Source: an uncultured Faecalibacterium sp. (GTDB lineage: Bacteria; Bacillota; Clostridia; Oscillospirales; Ruminococcaceae). Taken from it: a stretch of 64,000 nucleotides of DNA. The translations under genes were made by a program, and so were the position numbers. The stretch spans positions 1 through 64,000 of the forward strand of contig CAKTGQ010000013.1 in assembly GCA_934561555.1 (NCBI GenBank), read 5' to 3'. Shown piece by piece: positions 25,646 to 33,872 of the stretch; positions within the stretch are counted from its first letter, which is position 1, and every line of letters begins with the position of its first letter. The notes below the pieces were generated by a model, which was given only the letters and a program-made list of their open reading frames with translations, was not told where the DNA came from and did no database searches.

Positions 25646-25670
25646 AGACGTTTGTGACGGAGAGGGTTTG

Positions 25671-26234
25671 TTATGCCCGTCTTGCGCCCGGCGGGGGCAG
25701 CTGGACGGAGCGCACCTCCTGCGGCGGCTTCTGGATATGCTGGTGCATCCCGCCGCGCTCCAGTGCGGTAACGCCGGTGCGGCACTGCTCAAGAATGTTG
25801 TAGCCCTCGAACATTTTTAAGAATGCGTCCAGCTTGTCCGGCCGGCCGATGAGCTCAAACACCATGCTGTCCGGGGAAAGATCGATGATCTTTGCCTTGT
25901 AGATGCAGGCAATCTCCCGCAGCTCGGTGCGGTTGTGCACGTCCGATTCCACCTTGAGCAGCAGCAGCTCCCGCTCCAGCGATTTTTCGCTGTCCAGTAC
26001 GAACACCTGTCGGGTAACTTCCAGACGCTCGGTCTGCAATACCAGCTGCTGCAAAGCCTTTTCGTCGCTGGTAATGGTCACCGTGATGCGGCTGACTGCC
26101 GGGTCGTTGGTGGCGGACACCGTAAGGCTGTCGATGTTGAAGCCGCGGCGGCAGAACAGGTTGGACACCCGGGCCAGAACGCCGCTCTGGTTGTCCACCA
26201 GCAGGCTGATGACCCTGCGCTGATCAGATTCCAT
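25671..26234 (-). CDS. ilvN: Acetolactate synthase small subunit
   Basis: This encodes 187 residues. An N-terminal ACT domain (about residues 5-80; Asp-Asn-x-Ser-Gly-Val-Leu-Ala-Arg-Val) binds valine for feedback control. A second ACT-like C-terminal domain follows. About 25 extra residues at the C-terminus, Pro- and Gln-rich, exceed the usual end near Val-Thr-Ala-Leu-Glu-Arg-Gly and run toward the palindromic repeats. AAGGAGG overlaps the ilvB stop, so translation is coupled to the catalytic subunit. Confidence 0.94.
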   Translation of the reverse strand: MESDQRRVISLLVDNQSGVLARVSNLFCRRGFNIDSLTVSATNDPAVSRITVTITSDEKALQQLVLQTERLEVTRQVFVLDSEKSLERELLLLKVESDVHNRTELREIACIYKAKIIDLSPDSMVFELIGRPDKLDAFLKMFEGYNILEQCRTGVTALERGGMHQHIQKPPQEVRSVQLPPPGARRA

Positions 26235-26249
26235 GATGCTGTGTCCTCC

Positions 26250-27914
26250 TTATTCCATGATGATGTCGTTGATATCGCCGCCGCCGGGGATCATGGGCAG
26301 CACCTTTTCGTCCTTGTCGATGATGCACTCGATCCATGTGGGGCCCTTCTGCTGCAGGGCATCTGCAAAGGCTTCCTGAAACTCCGGCAGGTTGGTGCAG
26401 CGGTAGCCCTTCAGGCCAAAACCGTCTGCCAGCTTGACAAAATCAGTCTTGCGGTGGGGGTCGGTCTGGCTGTAACGCTTGCCGTAAAAGCTGGTCTGCC
26501 ACTGGCGCACCATGCCCAGCACCGAGTTATTGAAGATGACCGTGATGATGGGCAGCTCGTAGCTGACGGCGGTGCAGGCTTCGTTCAGGTTCATGTGGAA
26601 GGAGCCGTCGCCGGTGAACATCACCACACGCTGCTGGCGTCCCAGTGCCATCTGGGCACCAATGGCGGCACCATAGCCAAAGCCCATGGTGCCAAGGCCG
26701 CCGCTGGTGATAAAGCCGCGGCTCTTGGTGTGGCGCAGGTACTGCGCCGCCCACATCTGGTGCTGACCCACGTCGGTAACGTACACGGCCTCGGGACCGC
26801 ACTGGTTGCACACCTCGCCGATGACCTGATGGGGCATCAGCCGGGTGGGGTCGGACACGGGATGGTAATCCTGTGCCTGCCAGCTCTGGATCATCTTCAT
26901 CCATTCCGGGTGCTTGGCGGGCTTGATCTGGGGCAGCATGGCGTTCAGCACATAGGCTGCATCGCCCACGATGGAAAGATCCACGTCCACGTTCTTGCCC
27001 AGCTCGCTGGCGTCAATGTCGATCTGAATGATGGTGGCGTTTTTGGCAAAGGTCTTGGGGTTCAGCGCCACGCGGTCGGAAAAGCGGGTGCCCACCGCGA
27101 TGAGCACATCGCACTCTGCCACTGCCCGGTTGGAGGTGTAGCAGCCGTGCATCCCCAGCATTCCCAGATTCATCGGGTCGCCGTAGGGCACAACGCCTGC
27201 GGCCATCAGGGTGTAGGTGGCGGGGATCTCTGCCTTGTGCAGCAGATCCCGCAACGGCTGGCAGCTGGCTGCGCTGCGCACGCCGCCGCCAAAGTATACC
27301 AGCGGGCGCTGTGCGGCGTTGATGAGGTCGGCCGCCCAGTGCACCTGCTCCTCGTTATAGGTAGTCACGGTGCGGATGGGCTCCGGCTGCTTGGGGGTGA
27401 ACTCGCACACTGCTGCGGTCACGTCCTTGGGGATATCCACCAGCACCGGGCCCTTGCGGCCGCTCTGTGCAATGCGGAAGGCTGCCCGCATGGTGTCGGC
27501 CAGATCCTCTACCCGGCGCACCGTGAAATTATGTTTCGTGATGGGCAGGGTGATGCCCTCGATGTAAGCTTCCTGAAAGCTGTCCTTGCCAATGCCGCCG
27601 GTGGGCACGTTGCCGGTAAAGGCCACCATGGGCACCGAGTCCATATAGGCAGTGGCAATGCCGGTGACCAGATTGGTAGCACCCGGGCCGCTGGTAGCCA
27701 GCACCACGCCGGTGCGGCCGGTGGCGCGGGCGTAGCCGTCCGCTGCATGGGCTGCGCCCTGCTCGTGGGCGGTAAGCACATGGGTGATGCGGTCGGCATT
27801 CTTATACAGCTCGTCATAAAGGTTCAGCACAGCGCCGCCGGGGTAGCCAAAAAGAGTGTCCACTCCCTGCTCGCACAGGACCTCTACAAAGATCTGAGAA
27901 CCATTCAACTGCAT
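26250..27914 (-). CDS. ilvB: Acetolactate synthase large subunit
   Basis: This encodes 554 residues from the ATG at 27914 with AGGAG 7 nt upstream; a longer frame to 27950 has no ribosome site. It is a thiamine diphosphate enzyme making acetolactate or acetohydroxybutyrate. The catalytic Glu lies in the Ala-His-Glu-Gln-Gly-Ala-Ala-His segment, and the ThDP motif Gly-Asp-Gly-Ser-Phe-x-Met-Asn is in the C-terminal third. It is the first gene of ilvBNCD and lies directly behind a T-box leader. Confidence 0.97.
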   Translation of the reverse strand: MQLNGSQIFVEVLCEQGVDTLFGYPGGAVLNLYDELYKNADRITHVLTAHEQGAAHAADGYARATGRTGVVLATSGPGATNLVTGIATAYMDSVPMVAFTGNVPTGGIGKDSFQEAYIEGITLPITKHNFTVRRVEDLADTMRAAFRIAQSGRKGPVLVDIPKDVTAAVCEFTPKQPEPIRTVTTYNEEQVHWAADLINAAQRPLVYFGGGVRSAASCQPLRDLLHKAEIPATYTLMAAGVVPYGDPMNLGMLGMHGCYTSNRAVAECDVLIAVGTRFSDRVALNPKTFAKNATIIQIDIDASELGKNVDVDLSIVGDAAYVLNAMLPQIKPAKHPEWMKMIQSWQAQDYHPVSDPTRLMPHQVIGEVCNQCGPEAVYVTDVGQHQMWAAQYLRHTKSRGFITSGGLGTMGFGYGAAIGAQMALGRQQRVVMFTGDGSFHMNLNEACTAVSYELPIITVIFNNSVLGMVRQWQTSFYGKRYSQTDPHRKTDFVKLADGFGLKGYRCTNLPEFQEAFADALQQKGPTWIECIIDKDEKVLPMIPGGGDINDIIME

Positions 27915-27959
27915 GGTGTTGCTCCTATTCCTGTTCCACTTCTTATCCATTCCCTCAGG

Positions 27960-28260
27960 GAGAGCTTCCGAAAAAGAAAAAGCCCTTGTCCCCTGCTTTC
28001 TTCAAGAGACAAAGACCTTGTAACATCAAGCTCTCTGCGGTACCACTCTCGTTGGCGTGCTGTGCACACCCTCTCACGGGCTTCCAACAAAGCCCTGCAC
28101 GGTAACGGCTGCAACCGGCGCTGCTTACAGGGGTTTGCACCCGTTGGGCAGGCTGCTCCGGGATGATTTTCCGCACGAAACGCTGACTGCCTTGCACCAG
28201 ACGGCAGCTCTCTGAACAGTGGGGATCGTGTGGTACTTTTTCCCATCTGCGCATTTGTTG
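27960..28260 (-). promoter_or_regulatory. T-box riboswitch of the ilv operon (Ile specifier likely)
   Basis: The leader reads GAGAGTGGTACCGC on the minus strand (28037-28050), the conserved antiterminator sequence. Further downstream a terminator stem is formed by ACAAGGTCTTTGTC and GGACAAGGGCTT (about 27977-28022), followed by TTTTTCTTTTT. Stem I begins with AGAGAG near 28212. A probable specifier ATC (Ile) lies at 28165-28167 in the context AAA-ATC-A. Uncharged tRNA-Ile would favour antitermination and turn on ilvBNCD. The specifier position is inferred from pattern, not folded. Confidence 0.88.
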
Positions 28261-28266
28261 ATGTAA

Positions 28267-28294
28267 ATTATACTATAAACCGGGCTTTTGTCAA
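28267..28294 (-). promoter_or_regulatory. Promoter of the ilv T-box operon
   Basis: On the minus strand, perfect TTGACA (28289-28294) and TATAAT (28267-28272) boxes are 16 bp apart, directly upstream of the T-box leader. Confidence 0.85.
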
Positions 28295-28347
28295 TCGACA
28301 ATTTGTAACCTGAATCAGCCCAAAGATGAAGCGTTTTTAACACCCCC

Positions 28348-28376
28348 TTGCATCCACGCCCGAACCGCTGTATACT
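28348..28376 (+). promoter_or_regulatory. Promoter of the DUF815 gene
   Basis: TTGCAT (28348-28353) and TATACT (28371-28376) are 17 bp apart, 62 bp before the start codon of the ATPase gene and divergent from the ilv promoter. Confidence 0.65.
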
Positions 28377-28437
28377 TTTGATATCCGCGTACCTGCGTTT
28401 TGTAGGGTATGTGCATGGAGAGGAAAAGGGATCACCT

Positions 28438-29655
28438 ATGAAATTAAGAGAATGGAATGCCCATCTGCATGGGCTTGTTGTGTTCCGCGCCCTGCTGAAC
28501 GACCCTGTTGTGGCAAAGCTTTTAGACCTGACCGACCGCATGGAGGCGGGCTGCTCCTCCTACGGCCCGGTGTGCGATGCCGTAGCCTCCTTTGAGGCTG
28601 CTTTGTTTGAATCCACCACCAACTGGAGCAGCTATCTGAGCAATGCCGTGCTGGAGACCGAGACCATCTGCGTGCGGCAGGCCGCTGCCGGGCAGCTGGA
28701 CGCGCTGCTGCAAAGCACTCTGGACAGCGAACTGCAATTTTTGCAGCAGCTGTGCGGGCTGACGCTGGACGATTTGTTCCAAACTGCCTACTCTGAGCAG
28801 GCGCAGCGGCCGGAGCTGGCGTTTCTGCCCCGGTGGCAGACCTGTGAGCTTGACCTTGCCGCCGCCTACGCCCAGCGCATGAGCGAGGTGGGCAAAAAGG
28901 GCTACGGCATGTTTGCCAAGCACCATGTATTCACGGTGGAGAACGGCCAGCTTGTACCGGTAAAATACCCCGACCCGCAGCGCCTTTCCGAGCTGCCCGG
29001 CTACGAGAAGGAGCGGGAAAAGGTGATCGCCAACACCAAAGCACTGCTGGCCGGGATGCCCGCCAACAATGTGCTGCTGTACGGCGATGCCGGTACCGGT
29101 AAATCCAGCGCGGTAAAGGCCATTGCCAACGAGTTTGCGCCCGAGGGGCTGCGGCTGGTGGAGGTAAAAAAGAACCAGCTGTACCAGATCCCCGACCTGA
29201 TGGACAAGCTGGCGGCAAACCCGCTCAAGTTCATTTTGTTCATTGATGACCTGAGCTTTACCGCCAACGATGACAACTTTGCCGCCCTGAAAGCCATCTT
29301 GGAGGGCAGCGTAGGCGGCCGCGCCCAGAACATTGCGGTGTACGCCACCTCCAACCGCCGCCACCTCATCAAGGAGACCCTCTCGGACCGCACCGGCGAT
29401 GACATCCACGAAGCCGACACCCGGCAGGAGCTGATGAGCCTTTCCGCCCGGTTCGGCCTGACGGTCACCTTCCAGCGGCCGGAAAAGGCCCGGTTCGAGA
29501 CCATTCTGGAGGAGCTTGCCAAGCAGCACAACATCCAGATGCCCACCGAGCAGCTGCTGCTCAAGGCCGAGGCCTTTGCCCTGCGTGCCGGTGGCCGCAG
29601 CCCCCGGGTGGCCAAGCAGTTCATTGAGCAATGCGAGGCCGGTGTGCAGAAGTAA
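28438..29655 (+). CDS. DUF815-family AAA ATPase
   Basis: This encodes 405 residues from the ATG at 28438 (GAGGAAAAGGG upstream); the frame from 28348 overlaps the promoter. The C-terminal half is a P-loop AAA domain with Walker A Gly-Asp-Ala-Gly-Thr-Gly-Lys-Ser and Walker B Phe-Ile-Leu-Phe-Ile-Asp-Asp. A sensor-like Thr-Ser-Asn-Arg-Arg-His follows. The N-terminal half is helical and specific to the DUF815 family. No substrate is established to my knowledge. The protein is cytoplasmic and the gene stands alone, convergent with ridA. Confidence 0.88.
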   Translation: MKLREWNAHLHGLVVFRALLNDPVVAKLLDLTDRMEAGCSSYGPVCDAVASFEAALFESTTNWSSYLSNAVLETETICVRQAAAGQLDALLQSTLDSELQFLQQLCGLTLDDLFQTAYSEQAQRPELAFLPRWQTCELDLAAAYAQRMSEVGKKGYGMFAKHHVFTVENGQLVPVKYPDPQRLSELPGYEKEREKVIANTKALLAGMPANNVLLYGDAGTGKSSAVKAIANEFAPEGLRLVEVKKNQLYQIPDLMDKLAANPLKFILFIDDLSFTANDDNFAALKAILEGSVGGRAQNIAVYATSNRRHLIKETLSDRTGDDIHEADTRQELMSLSARFGLTVTFQRPEKARFETILEELAKQHNIQMPTEQLLLKAEAFALRAGGRSPRVAKQFIEQCEAGVQK

Positions 29656-29680
29656 AAACCGGTTTTCCGAACGTAATGCC

Positions 29681-29729
29681 AAAAAACGGGACACCGAAGC
29701 ATCCGCAGATGCTCCGGTGTCCCGCTTTT
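29681..29729. terminator. Bidirectional terminator between the DUF815 gene and ridA
   Basis: A 16-bp stem (one A-C mismatch) with arms GGGACACCGAAGCATC and GATGCTCCGGTGTCCC is flanked by A and T runs. It serves both convergent genes. The stem closely matches the one at 38018-38053. Confidence 0.85.
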
Positions 29730-29746
29730 GTTCTCTTATTTTTCGC

Positions 29747-30121
29747 TCAGTCCCGCACGGCGATGCACTCGATCTCCAGCTTTGCGCCCTTGGGGATTGC
29801 TGCCACCTGCACGCAGCTGCGGGCGGGGAACGGCTCGGCAAAGGCTTTGGCGTACTCTGCGTTCACCGCGGCAAAGTCGTTGATGTCGGCCAGAAAGATC
29901 ACCGTCTTGACCACGTTGTTCATGGTCAGACCGGCCTCGGCCAGAATCGCCTTCAGGTTGGCAAGGCTCTGGGCGGCCTGCTGCTCCACGGTATCAGCCA
30001 TGGTGCCGGTGGCGGGGTCTACCGGGATCTGCCCGGACACAAACACCATGTTGCCCAGATCCAATGCCTGACTGTAAGGGCCGATGGCGGCAGGTGCGTT
30101 GGTGGTAGATACGACTTTCAT
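29747..30121 (-). CDS. ridA: RidA-family 2-iminobutanoate/2-iminopropanoate deaminase
   Basis: This encodes 124 residues, the full length of the YjgF/RidA family. The hallmark Ala-Pro-Ala-Ala-Ile-Gly-Pro-Tyr-Ser-Gln and the catalytic Arg in Phe-Pro-Ala-Arg-Ser-Cys-Val are present. RidA hydrolyses reactive imines released by PLP enzymes, above all by threonine dehydratase. It lies just downstream of ilvA in the same direction, so the metabolic partner is encoded next door. A hairpin separates the two genes, so ridA may also have a promoter of its own. Confidence 0.95.
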   Translation of the reverse strand: MKVVSTTNAPAAIGPYSQALDLGNMVFVSGQIPVDPATGTMADTVEQQAAQSLANLKAILAEAGLTMNNVVKTVIFLADINDFAAVNAEYAKAFAEPFPARSCVQVAAIPKGAKLEIECIAVRD

Positions 30122-30197
30122 AGTAGCAGTTCTCCTTTGTTATAAAATCACAATTTAGAATGGCCTCCGTTTCGGTCATAGCCTTTCTCGTGAAAAG

Positions 30198-30233
30198 GCA
30201 ATCCAGAAAAGCCCGCAGGCTTTTCTGGATTGC
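30198..30233 (-). terminator. Terminator of ilvA
   Basis: A perfect 16-bp stem with arms GCAATCCAGAAAAGCC and GGCTTTTCTGGATTGC is followed by CTTTT on the minus strand. It directly follows the structured element at 30241-30297. Confidence 0.8.
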
Positions 30234-30240
30234 AAATATA

Positions 30241-30297
30241 AAAATAAAGTTTCCGCTGAACATGGCCAAAGCGCACGCGGCGGCCATTCTGATCGGA
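30241..30297 (-). repeat. 3' structured element E, copy 1 (after ilvA)
   Basis: Read on the minus strand: GATCAGAATGGCC, a short loop, then GGCCATGTTCAGCGG and an AT-rich tail leading into the terminator. The stem ATGGCC/GGCCAT differs from the ATGCGC/GCGCAT of the other three copies at two covarying base pairs. It starts 9 nt after the ilvA stop. Confidence 0.65.
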
Positions 30298-30306
30298 ATA
30301 CGGCGT

Positions 30307-31512
30307 TTACACCCGCTCGCTGACCAGCTGGAAACCAGCCTTGGTCAGCTCGGTGCGGATCTGCTCGATCTGGGCGGCATCGCGGGTCTCCAGCGTCAGC
30401 TTGAGGAAGCAGCTGGAGATGGGCATATTGGGGTCGGAGCCGTCATGCTGCACCGACACCACATTGCTGCCGCAGCGGGATACCACCTCGGCCACCTTTT
30501 TCAGCTGGCCGGGCTTGTCCTCCAGTGCAATGGTCAGGTTTGCCTTGCGGCCGCTCATCACAAGACCACGGGTGATAACGCGGTTCAGGATGTTCACATC
30601 AATGTTGCCGCCGGAGATGACACAGGCCACCTTTTTGCCCTCCACCGGCAGCTTGTGGAACAGCACCGCCGCCACCGGCACAGCGCCTGCACCCTCGGCC
30701 ACCAGTTTCTGGTTCTCCATCAGGGAGAGGATAGCCGCTGCGGTCTCATCCTCGGTCACGGTAACGATATCGTCCACATACTGCTCGCACAGCTGATAGG
30801 TCAGCTCGCCCGGAGTCTTGACCTGAATGCCGTCCGCAAAGGTGGAGGCGGCTTTCAGGGTCTGGTACTTGTGCTCGTGCAGGCTGCGGTACATACTGGG
30901 AGCACCCTCGGCCTGTACGCCGTACACCTTGACCTCCGGGCGCAGGGTCTTGATGGCAAAAGCGATGCCGGAGATCAGTCCGCCGCCGCCCACCGGCACC
31001 ACCACAGCGTCCACATCCGGCAGCTGGTCAAGGATCTCCAGACCAATGGTTCCCTGCCCGGCGATGACCTGCTCGTCATCGTAGGGGTGGATAAAGGTCA
31101 TGTCGTACTCCTTTTGCAGCTGCACGGCCTTGTCGTGGGCTTCGTCGTAGGTGCCGGGCACAAGGCAGACCTCTGCGCCCAGATTTTTGGTGTTCTCCAC
31201 CTTCATCAGGGGTGCGCCGTCCGGCATACAGACGATGCTGCGGATGCCGCGCCGGGTAGCCGCCAGCGCCACGCCCTGCGCATGGTTGCCCGCAGAGCAG
31301 GCAATGACGCCCTTGGCGCTTTCCTCCTCGGAAAGCTGGCTGATTTTATAGTAAGCACCCCGCACCTTAAAGCTGCCGGTGGCCTGCAGGTTCTCGGTCT
31401 TGAGGTACAGCTGGCAGTCCTTGGACAGCTTGGGGGCTTCGATGAGGTCGGTCTTTCTCGCCACGTCCTTCAGCACAAAGGCAGCGTGGTAGATCTTATC
31501 CAGAGTCAGCAT
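30307..31512 (-). CDS. ilvA: Threonine dehydratase with C-terminal ACT domain
   Basis: This encodes 401 residues. The PLP lysine is Lys49 in Ser-Phe-Lys-Val-Arg-Gly-Ala, and the phosphate-binding Ser/Gly loop reads Ser-Ala-Gly-Asn-His-Ala-Gln-Gly. Gly-Gly-Gly-Gly-Leu-Ile-Ser-Gly is also present. A single ACT domain covers about residues 325-400, as in the shorter TdcB/IlvA forms. It deaminates threonine to 2-oxobutanoate, the precursor for isoleucine. It has its own promoter, is not in the T-box operon, and is followed by ridA. Confidence 0.95.
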   Translation of the reverse strand: MLTLDKIYHAAFVLKDVARKTDLIEAPKLSKDCQLYLKTENLQATGSFKVRGAYYKISQLSEEESAKGVIACSAGNHAQGVALAATRRGIRSIVCMPDGAPLMKVENTKNLGAEVCLVPGTYDEAHDKAVQLQKEYDMTFIHPYDDEQVIAGQGTIGLEILDQLPDVDAVVVPVGGGGLISGIAFAIKTLRPEVKVYGVQAEGAPSMYRSLHEHKYQTLKAASTFADGIQVKTPGELTYQLCEQYVDDIVTVTEDETAAAILSLMENQKLVAEGAGAVPVAAVLFHKLPVEGKKVACVISGGNIDVNILNRVITRGLVMSGRKANLTIALEDKPGQLKKVAEVVSRCGSNVVSVQHDGSDPNMPISSCFLKLTLETRDAAQIEQIRTELTKAGFQLVSERV

Positions 31513-31548
31513 GACAGATACTTCCTTTATTTTTTCGTGATGTCATCC

Positions 31549-31577
31549 AGTATAAGTTACAAAAATTGTTTTGTCAA
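31549..31577 (-). promoter_or_regulatory. Promoter of ilvA
   Basis: On the minus strand a perfect TTGACA (31572-31577) and TATACT (31549-31554) are 17 bp apart, about 37 bp before the ilvA start. Confidence 0.8.
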
Positions 31578-31639
31578 ATGAATTTCGTTCACGATAAAAG
31601 GCATAAAAAAGAGAAAGGCAAGGGGCGAAGTCTCTCAGG

Positions 31640-31835
31640 CGCTCCCGCCCCCCGGGAAGCACACCGGGAGAAACTCCCCCAGTCTCGCTGCGCTCGACAG
31701 CCCCCTCTGGGATGGGGCCTTTGGCATAACGGTAAACTTTCCGGCTAAAGCGCAAAGCTTCCGGGCGCGCCAGAGGCTCCCTCTCCGAGGGAGCTGGCAA
31801 AGCCGTCAGGCTTTGACTGAGGGAGTTTCTTCCCG
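31640..31835. repeat. Bipartite palindromic repeats upstream of ilvA
   Basis: The gap between ilvA and the CPBP gene contains no gene. It holds at least two units of the bipartite family. The right unit is CTCCCTCTCCGAGGGAG, CTGGC, an AAAGCC/GGCTTT stem and GACTGAGGGAG. The left unit, on the minus strand, is CCCCATCCCAGAGGGGG, CTGTC, a GAGCGCAGCGAG segment and ACTGGGGGAG. Confidence 0.6.
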
Positions 31836-31837
31836 TG

Positions 31838-31884
31838 AAAAAGGGGTTCTGAAAAGCCCGCAGGCTTTTCAGAACCCCTTTTTT
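31838..31884 (-). terminator. Terminator of the CPBP protease gene
   Basis: A 21-bp stem with arms AAGGGGTTCTGAAAAGCC and GGCTTTTCAGAACCCCTT has A/T tails. It lies 50 bp past the stop. The same stem recurs at 39429-39469. Confidence 0.85.
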
Positions 31885-31933
31885 AGTTTCTATCATTACC
31901 CTTCCGCTCCGGAGGCCTACCATATTGCAGCAT

Positions 31934-32557
31934 TTACCCGGGCAACAAAAATGTAAAAACAAGAATGGGCGAAAGAATATTGACCGCAGCATGGATCACC
32001 CAGCCATACAAAATGCTTCCACGAGCTTTTTTTAACGAAAGCCATCCTAAGGCATAGCCTATTCCGCCCGTCAGGGATACGATGAGGAACATAGCGAGGA
32101 AATTCTTGTCTGGCAACGCAAGGATGTGAACCATGCCAAAAATGAGAGCTTGCAGGGCGTTTCCTATGGTTTCTCCCCATTTATTGCACAACCGTTTGCA
32201 GAGAAACCCACGAAAGAGAATTTCTTCCGATAAGGAAGTCTGAACGACAGCCCAGATCAAGATGACTGTAAATGTTTCGATGCTCCAACCGGTTTGTCGA
32301 AATGCGTCCACTGTAAATCCTTGATAATTCAAATTGCCAGATCGATAGAGCCACAGATAGGGTAAAAATAGTACCACTAAAAATCCCACAAGGATACAAA
32401 ACATGATCTTCAAAGGTGGGGTGGGAGCAGTTTTGAGCCCCAGCCATTTGAAAAAACCGGTGGCCCTTTTCTGTGTCAGAAGATACCACACAAAAGGAAT
32501 ACTTAGAAAAATCAAAAGCTGTAAAACTGCACTTATGATCTGGTTAAGCAAAATCAT
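31934..32557 (-). CDS. CPBP-family intramembrane metalloprotease
   Basis: This encodes 207 residues with GGAGG upstream of the ATG. It has about six transmembrane helices and the CPBP (CAAX protease/abortive infection) motifs: Glu-Glu-x-x-x-Arg at 111-116, a His in Phe-Gly-Met-Val-His (144) and His189-x3-Asn193 near the C-terminus. In bacteria these proteins are linked to bacteriocin self-immunity or membrane protein processing; the substrate here is unknown. The gene is visibly more AT-rich than its neighbours and flanked by repeat arrays, which suggests acquisition by transfer. Confidence 0.9.
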   Translation of the reverse strand: MILLNQIISAVLQLLIFLSIPFVWYLLTQKRATGFFKWLGLKTAPTPPLKIMFCILVGFLVVLFLPYLWLYRSGNLNYQGFTVDAFRQTGWSIETFTVILIWAVVQTSLSEEILFRGFLCKRLCNKWGETIGNALQALIFGMVHILALPDKNFLAMFLIVSLTGGIGYALGWLSLKKARGSILYGWVIHAAVNILSPILVFTFLLPG

Positions 32558-32680
32558 ACCATTCCTCCGTCATTGGGCTTTGTTTCCTCATCCACCCCAT
32601 CCGGAAAATGCAGCCGGGTGGTCAACGCTATTATACTATAACGTCCATGGAAAGTATACACCGGTTCATTTTCATCTATT

Positions 32681-32709
32681 AAAATATTTTCGCTTATTGG
32701 AAGGGTCAA
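32681..32709 (-). promoter_or_regulatory. Promoter of the CPBP protease gene
   Basis: On the minus strand TTGACC (32704-32709) and TATTTT (32681-32686) are 17 bp apart. The remaining 32558-32680 is an AT-rich leader with no gene. Confidence 0.6.
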
Positions 32710-32782
32710 CTGTTGATATATGCCACCCTTTCCTGTATACTGTTCCTGTTGTAGTTGGTTCATGACAGTTTCAGCTTACAAT

Positions 32783-32830
32783 AAAAAATGAGATAGGCAA
32801 CCCCTTTCGGGGAAGTCTATCTCATTTTTT
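32783..32830 (-). terminator. Terminator of the TPM operon
   Basis: Arms AAAAAATGAGATAG and CTATCTCATTTTTT enclose an inner CCCC/GGGG hairpin. It lies downstream of structured element E, copy 2. Confidence 0.8.
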
Positions 32831-32859
32831 CGTTGGGGCTATTTTGCAACAGCCCCCCA

Positions 32860-32921
32860 AATTTCAAATAATTCTTCCGCTGACTATGCGCAAAGCGAAC
32901 GCGGCGCGCATTCCAAATCGT
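32860..32921 (-). repeat. 3' structured element E, copy 2 (after the TPM gene)
   Basis: Read on the minus strand: GACGATTTGGAATGCGC, loop, GCGCATAGTCAGCGGAAG, then an AT-rich tail. It starts only 3 nt after the stop of the TPM-domain gene and leads into a GGGGCTGTTGC-type hairpin and the terminator. Confidence 0.65.
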
Positions 32922-32924
32922 CTA

Positions 32925-33872
32925 TTACCGCCCACGGCCACCGCCGCCGCCATGGCTGGAACCGCCGCCCATGCCACCGAAGCCGCCGCCAAAGCTGCCG
33001 CCGCCGAAACCGCCGCGCCCGGCACCGCCCCCGAAGGAGCCGCCGCCCATGCCGCCAAAGCCGCCGCCGCGCGGAGGCCGGGGCCCGCGAGGGCCGCCGT
33101 AGAAGCCGCCCGGCGGGGGCGGCGGCGGACCGCGCCGTCTGCGGGGAGGCCGTGGGCCGCCGAAGCACCACAGCCAGCCGCAGGGGCTGGCAAAAACATA
33201 GGCCATCGACCGGATGATGACGATGAGCAGCACAACGCTGACCACAAGGGTCAGGATGTCGGTCAGGGCGCTGTCGCCGCTGCTCTGGCTGCCCTGATAG
33301 CCGGGCTGCACGGTGCTGCCGTTGCCGGCACTGCCGGAAAGGCTGACCCCGTAGATGTCCGCAATGGTGTTTGCCACGTTCCGGGCACAGGTGGTCACTG
33401 CACCGTCATAATCCTTTGCTGCGAACTGGTCCTCCATGGTCTGGGCGATGGCGCTGGACTGCTTTGCCAGCGTGGTGTTGCGGAAACCATCGCCGTAGGT
33501 CAGGTAGTAGTCGCCATCCGCGTACTGCGCCGATTCCATTACCAGCAAAATCAGCACGCCGTTGTTCTTGGAGGACGAGCCGATACCCCAAGCGTTGAAA
33601 GCCTGTGTGGCGTAATCCTCTGTGGAATCATTACCCGTGTATTCTACTGTCAGTACACCGATCTGTGCGCCGCTGCAACTGGATTCCAGCTGGGCGTTTA
33701 GTTCGGTGATGGTCTGCACTGTGCTGCTGCTCAGCACACCGGCATCGTCCACCACGCACTGGTCTTTGGGCAGGCTGGGCAGCTGGGCGGCAAAGGCCGC
33801 CGGACACAGCACTGCCGCGCTGACCACCACGGCCAGCACCAGTGCGCTGATGCGTTTTGCAAAGTTTTTCAT
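32925..33872 (-). CDS. TPM-domain membrane protein with Gly-rich tail
   Basis: This encodes 315 residues. A signal peptide (about 1-29, ending Ala-Phe-Ala) is followed by a TPM domain (about 35-165). A linker comes next, then one transmembrane helix near 205-225, then a Pro/Arg stretch and about 65 residues dominated by Gly with Phe, Ser and Arg. TPM (YgcG-type) proteins have been assigned phosphatase or membrane-repair roles in some organisms; neither is shown here. Its ATG overlaps the stop of the LemA-like gene, so the two are translated together. Confidence 0.88.
   Translation of the reverse strand: MKNFAKRISALVLAVVVSAAVLCPAAFAAQLPSLPKDQCVVDDAGVLSSSTVQTITELNAQLESSCSGAQIGVLTVEYTGNDSTEDYATQAFNAWGIGSSSKNNGVLILLVMESAQYADGDYYLTYGDGFRNTTLAKQSSAIAQTMEDQFAAKDYDGAVTTCARNVANTIADIYGVSLSGSAGNGSTVQPGYQGSQSSGDSALTDILTLVVSVVLLIVIIRSMAYVFASPCGWLWCFGGPRPPRRRRGPPPPPPGGFYGGPRGPRPPRGGGFGGMGGGSFGGGAGRGGFGGGSFGGGFGGMGGGSSHGGGGGRGR

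Noticed and set aside
32554-32763. 69-residue open frame overlapping the CPBP protease start by 4 bp
   Set aside because: It has no ribosome site, begins directly after the TPM-operon terminator with no room for a promoter, and contains the -35/-10 boxes of the CPBP gene inside it.
32844-33701. 285-residue Ala-rich frame opposite the TPM-domain gene
   Set aside because: Its Ala/Pro/Arg repeats are the complement of the Gly-rich tail codons; the minus-strand gene has a signal peptide, a domain and an overlap with its neighbour.
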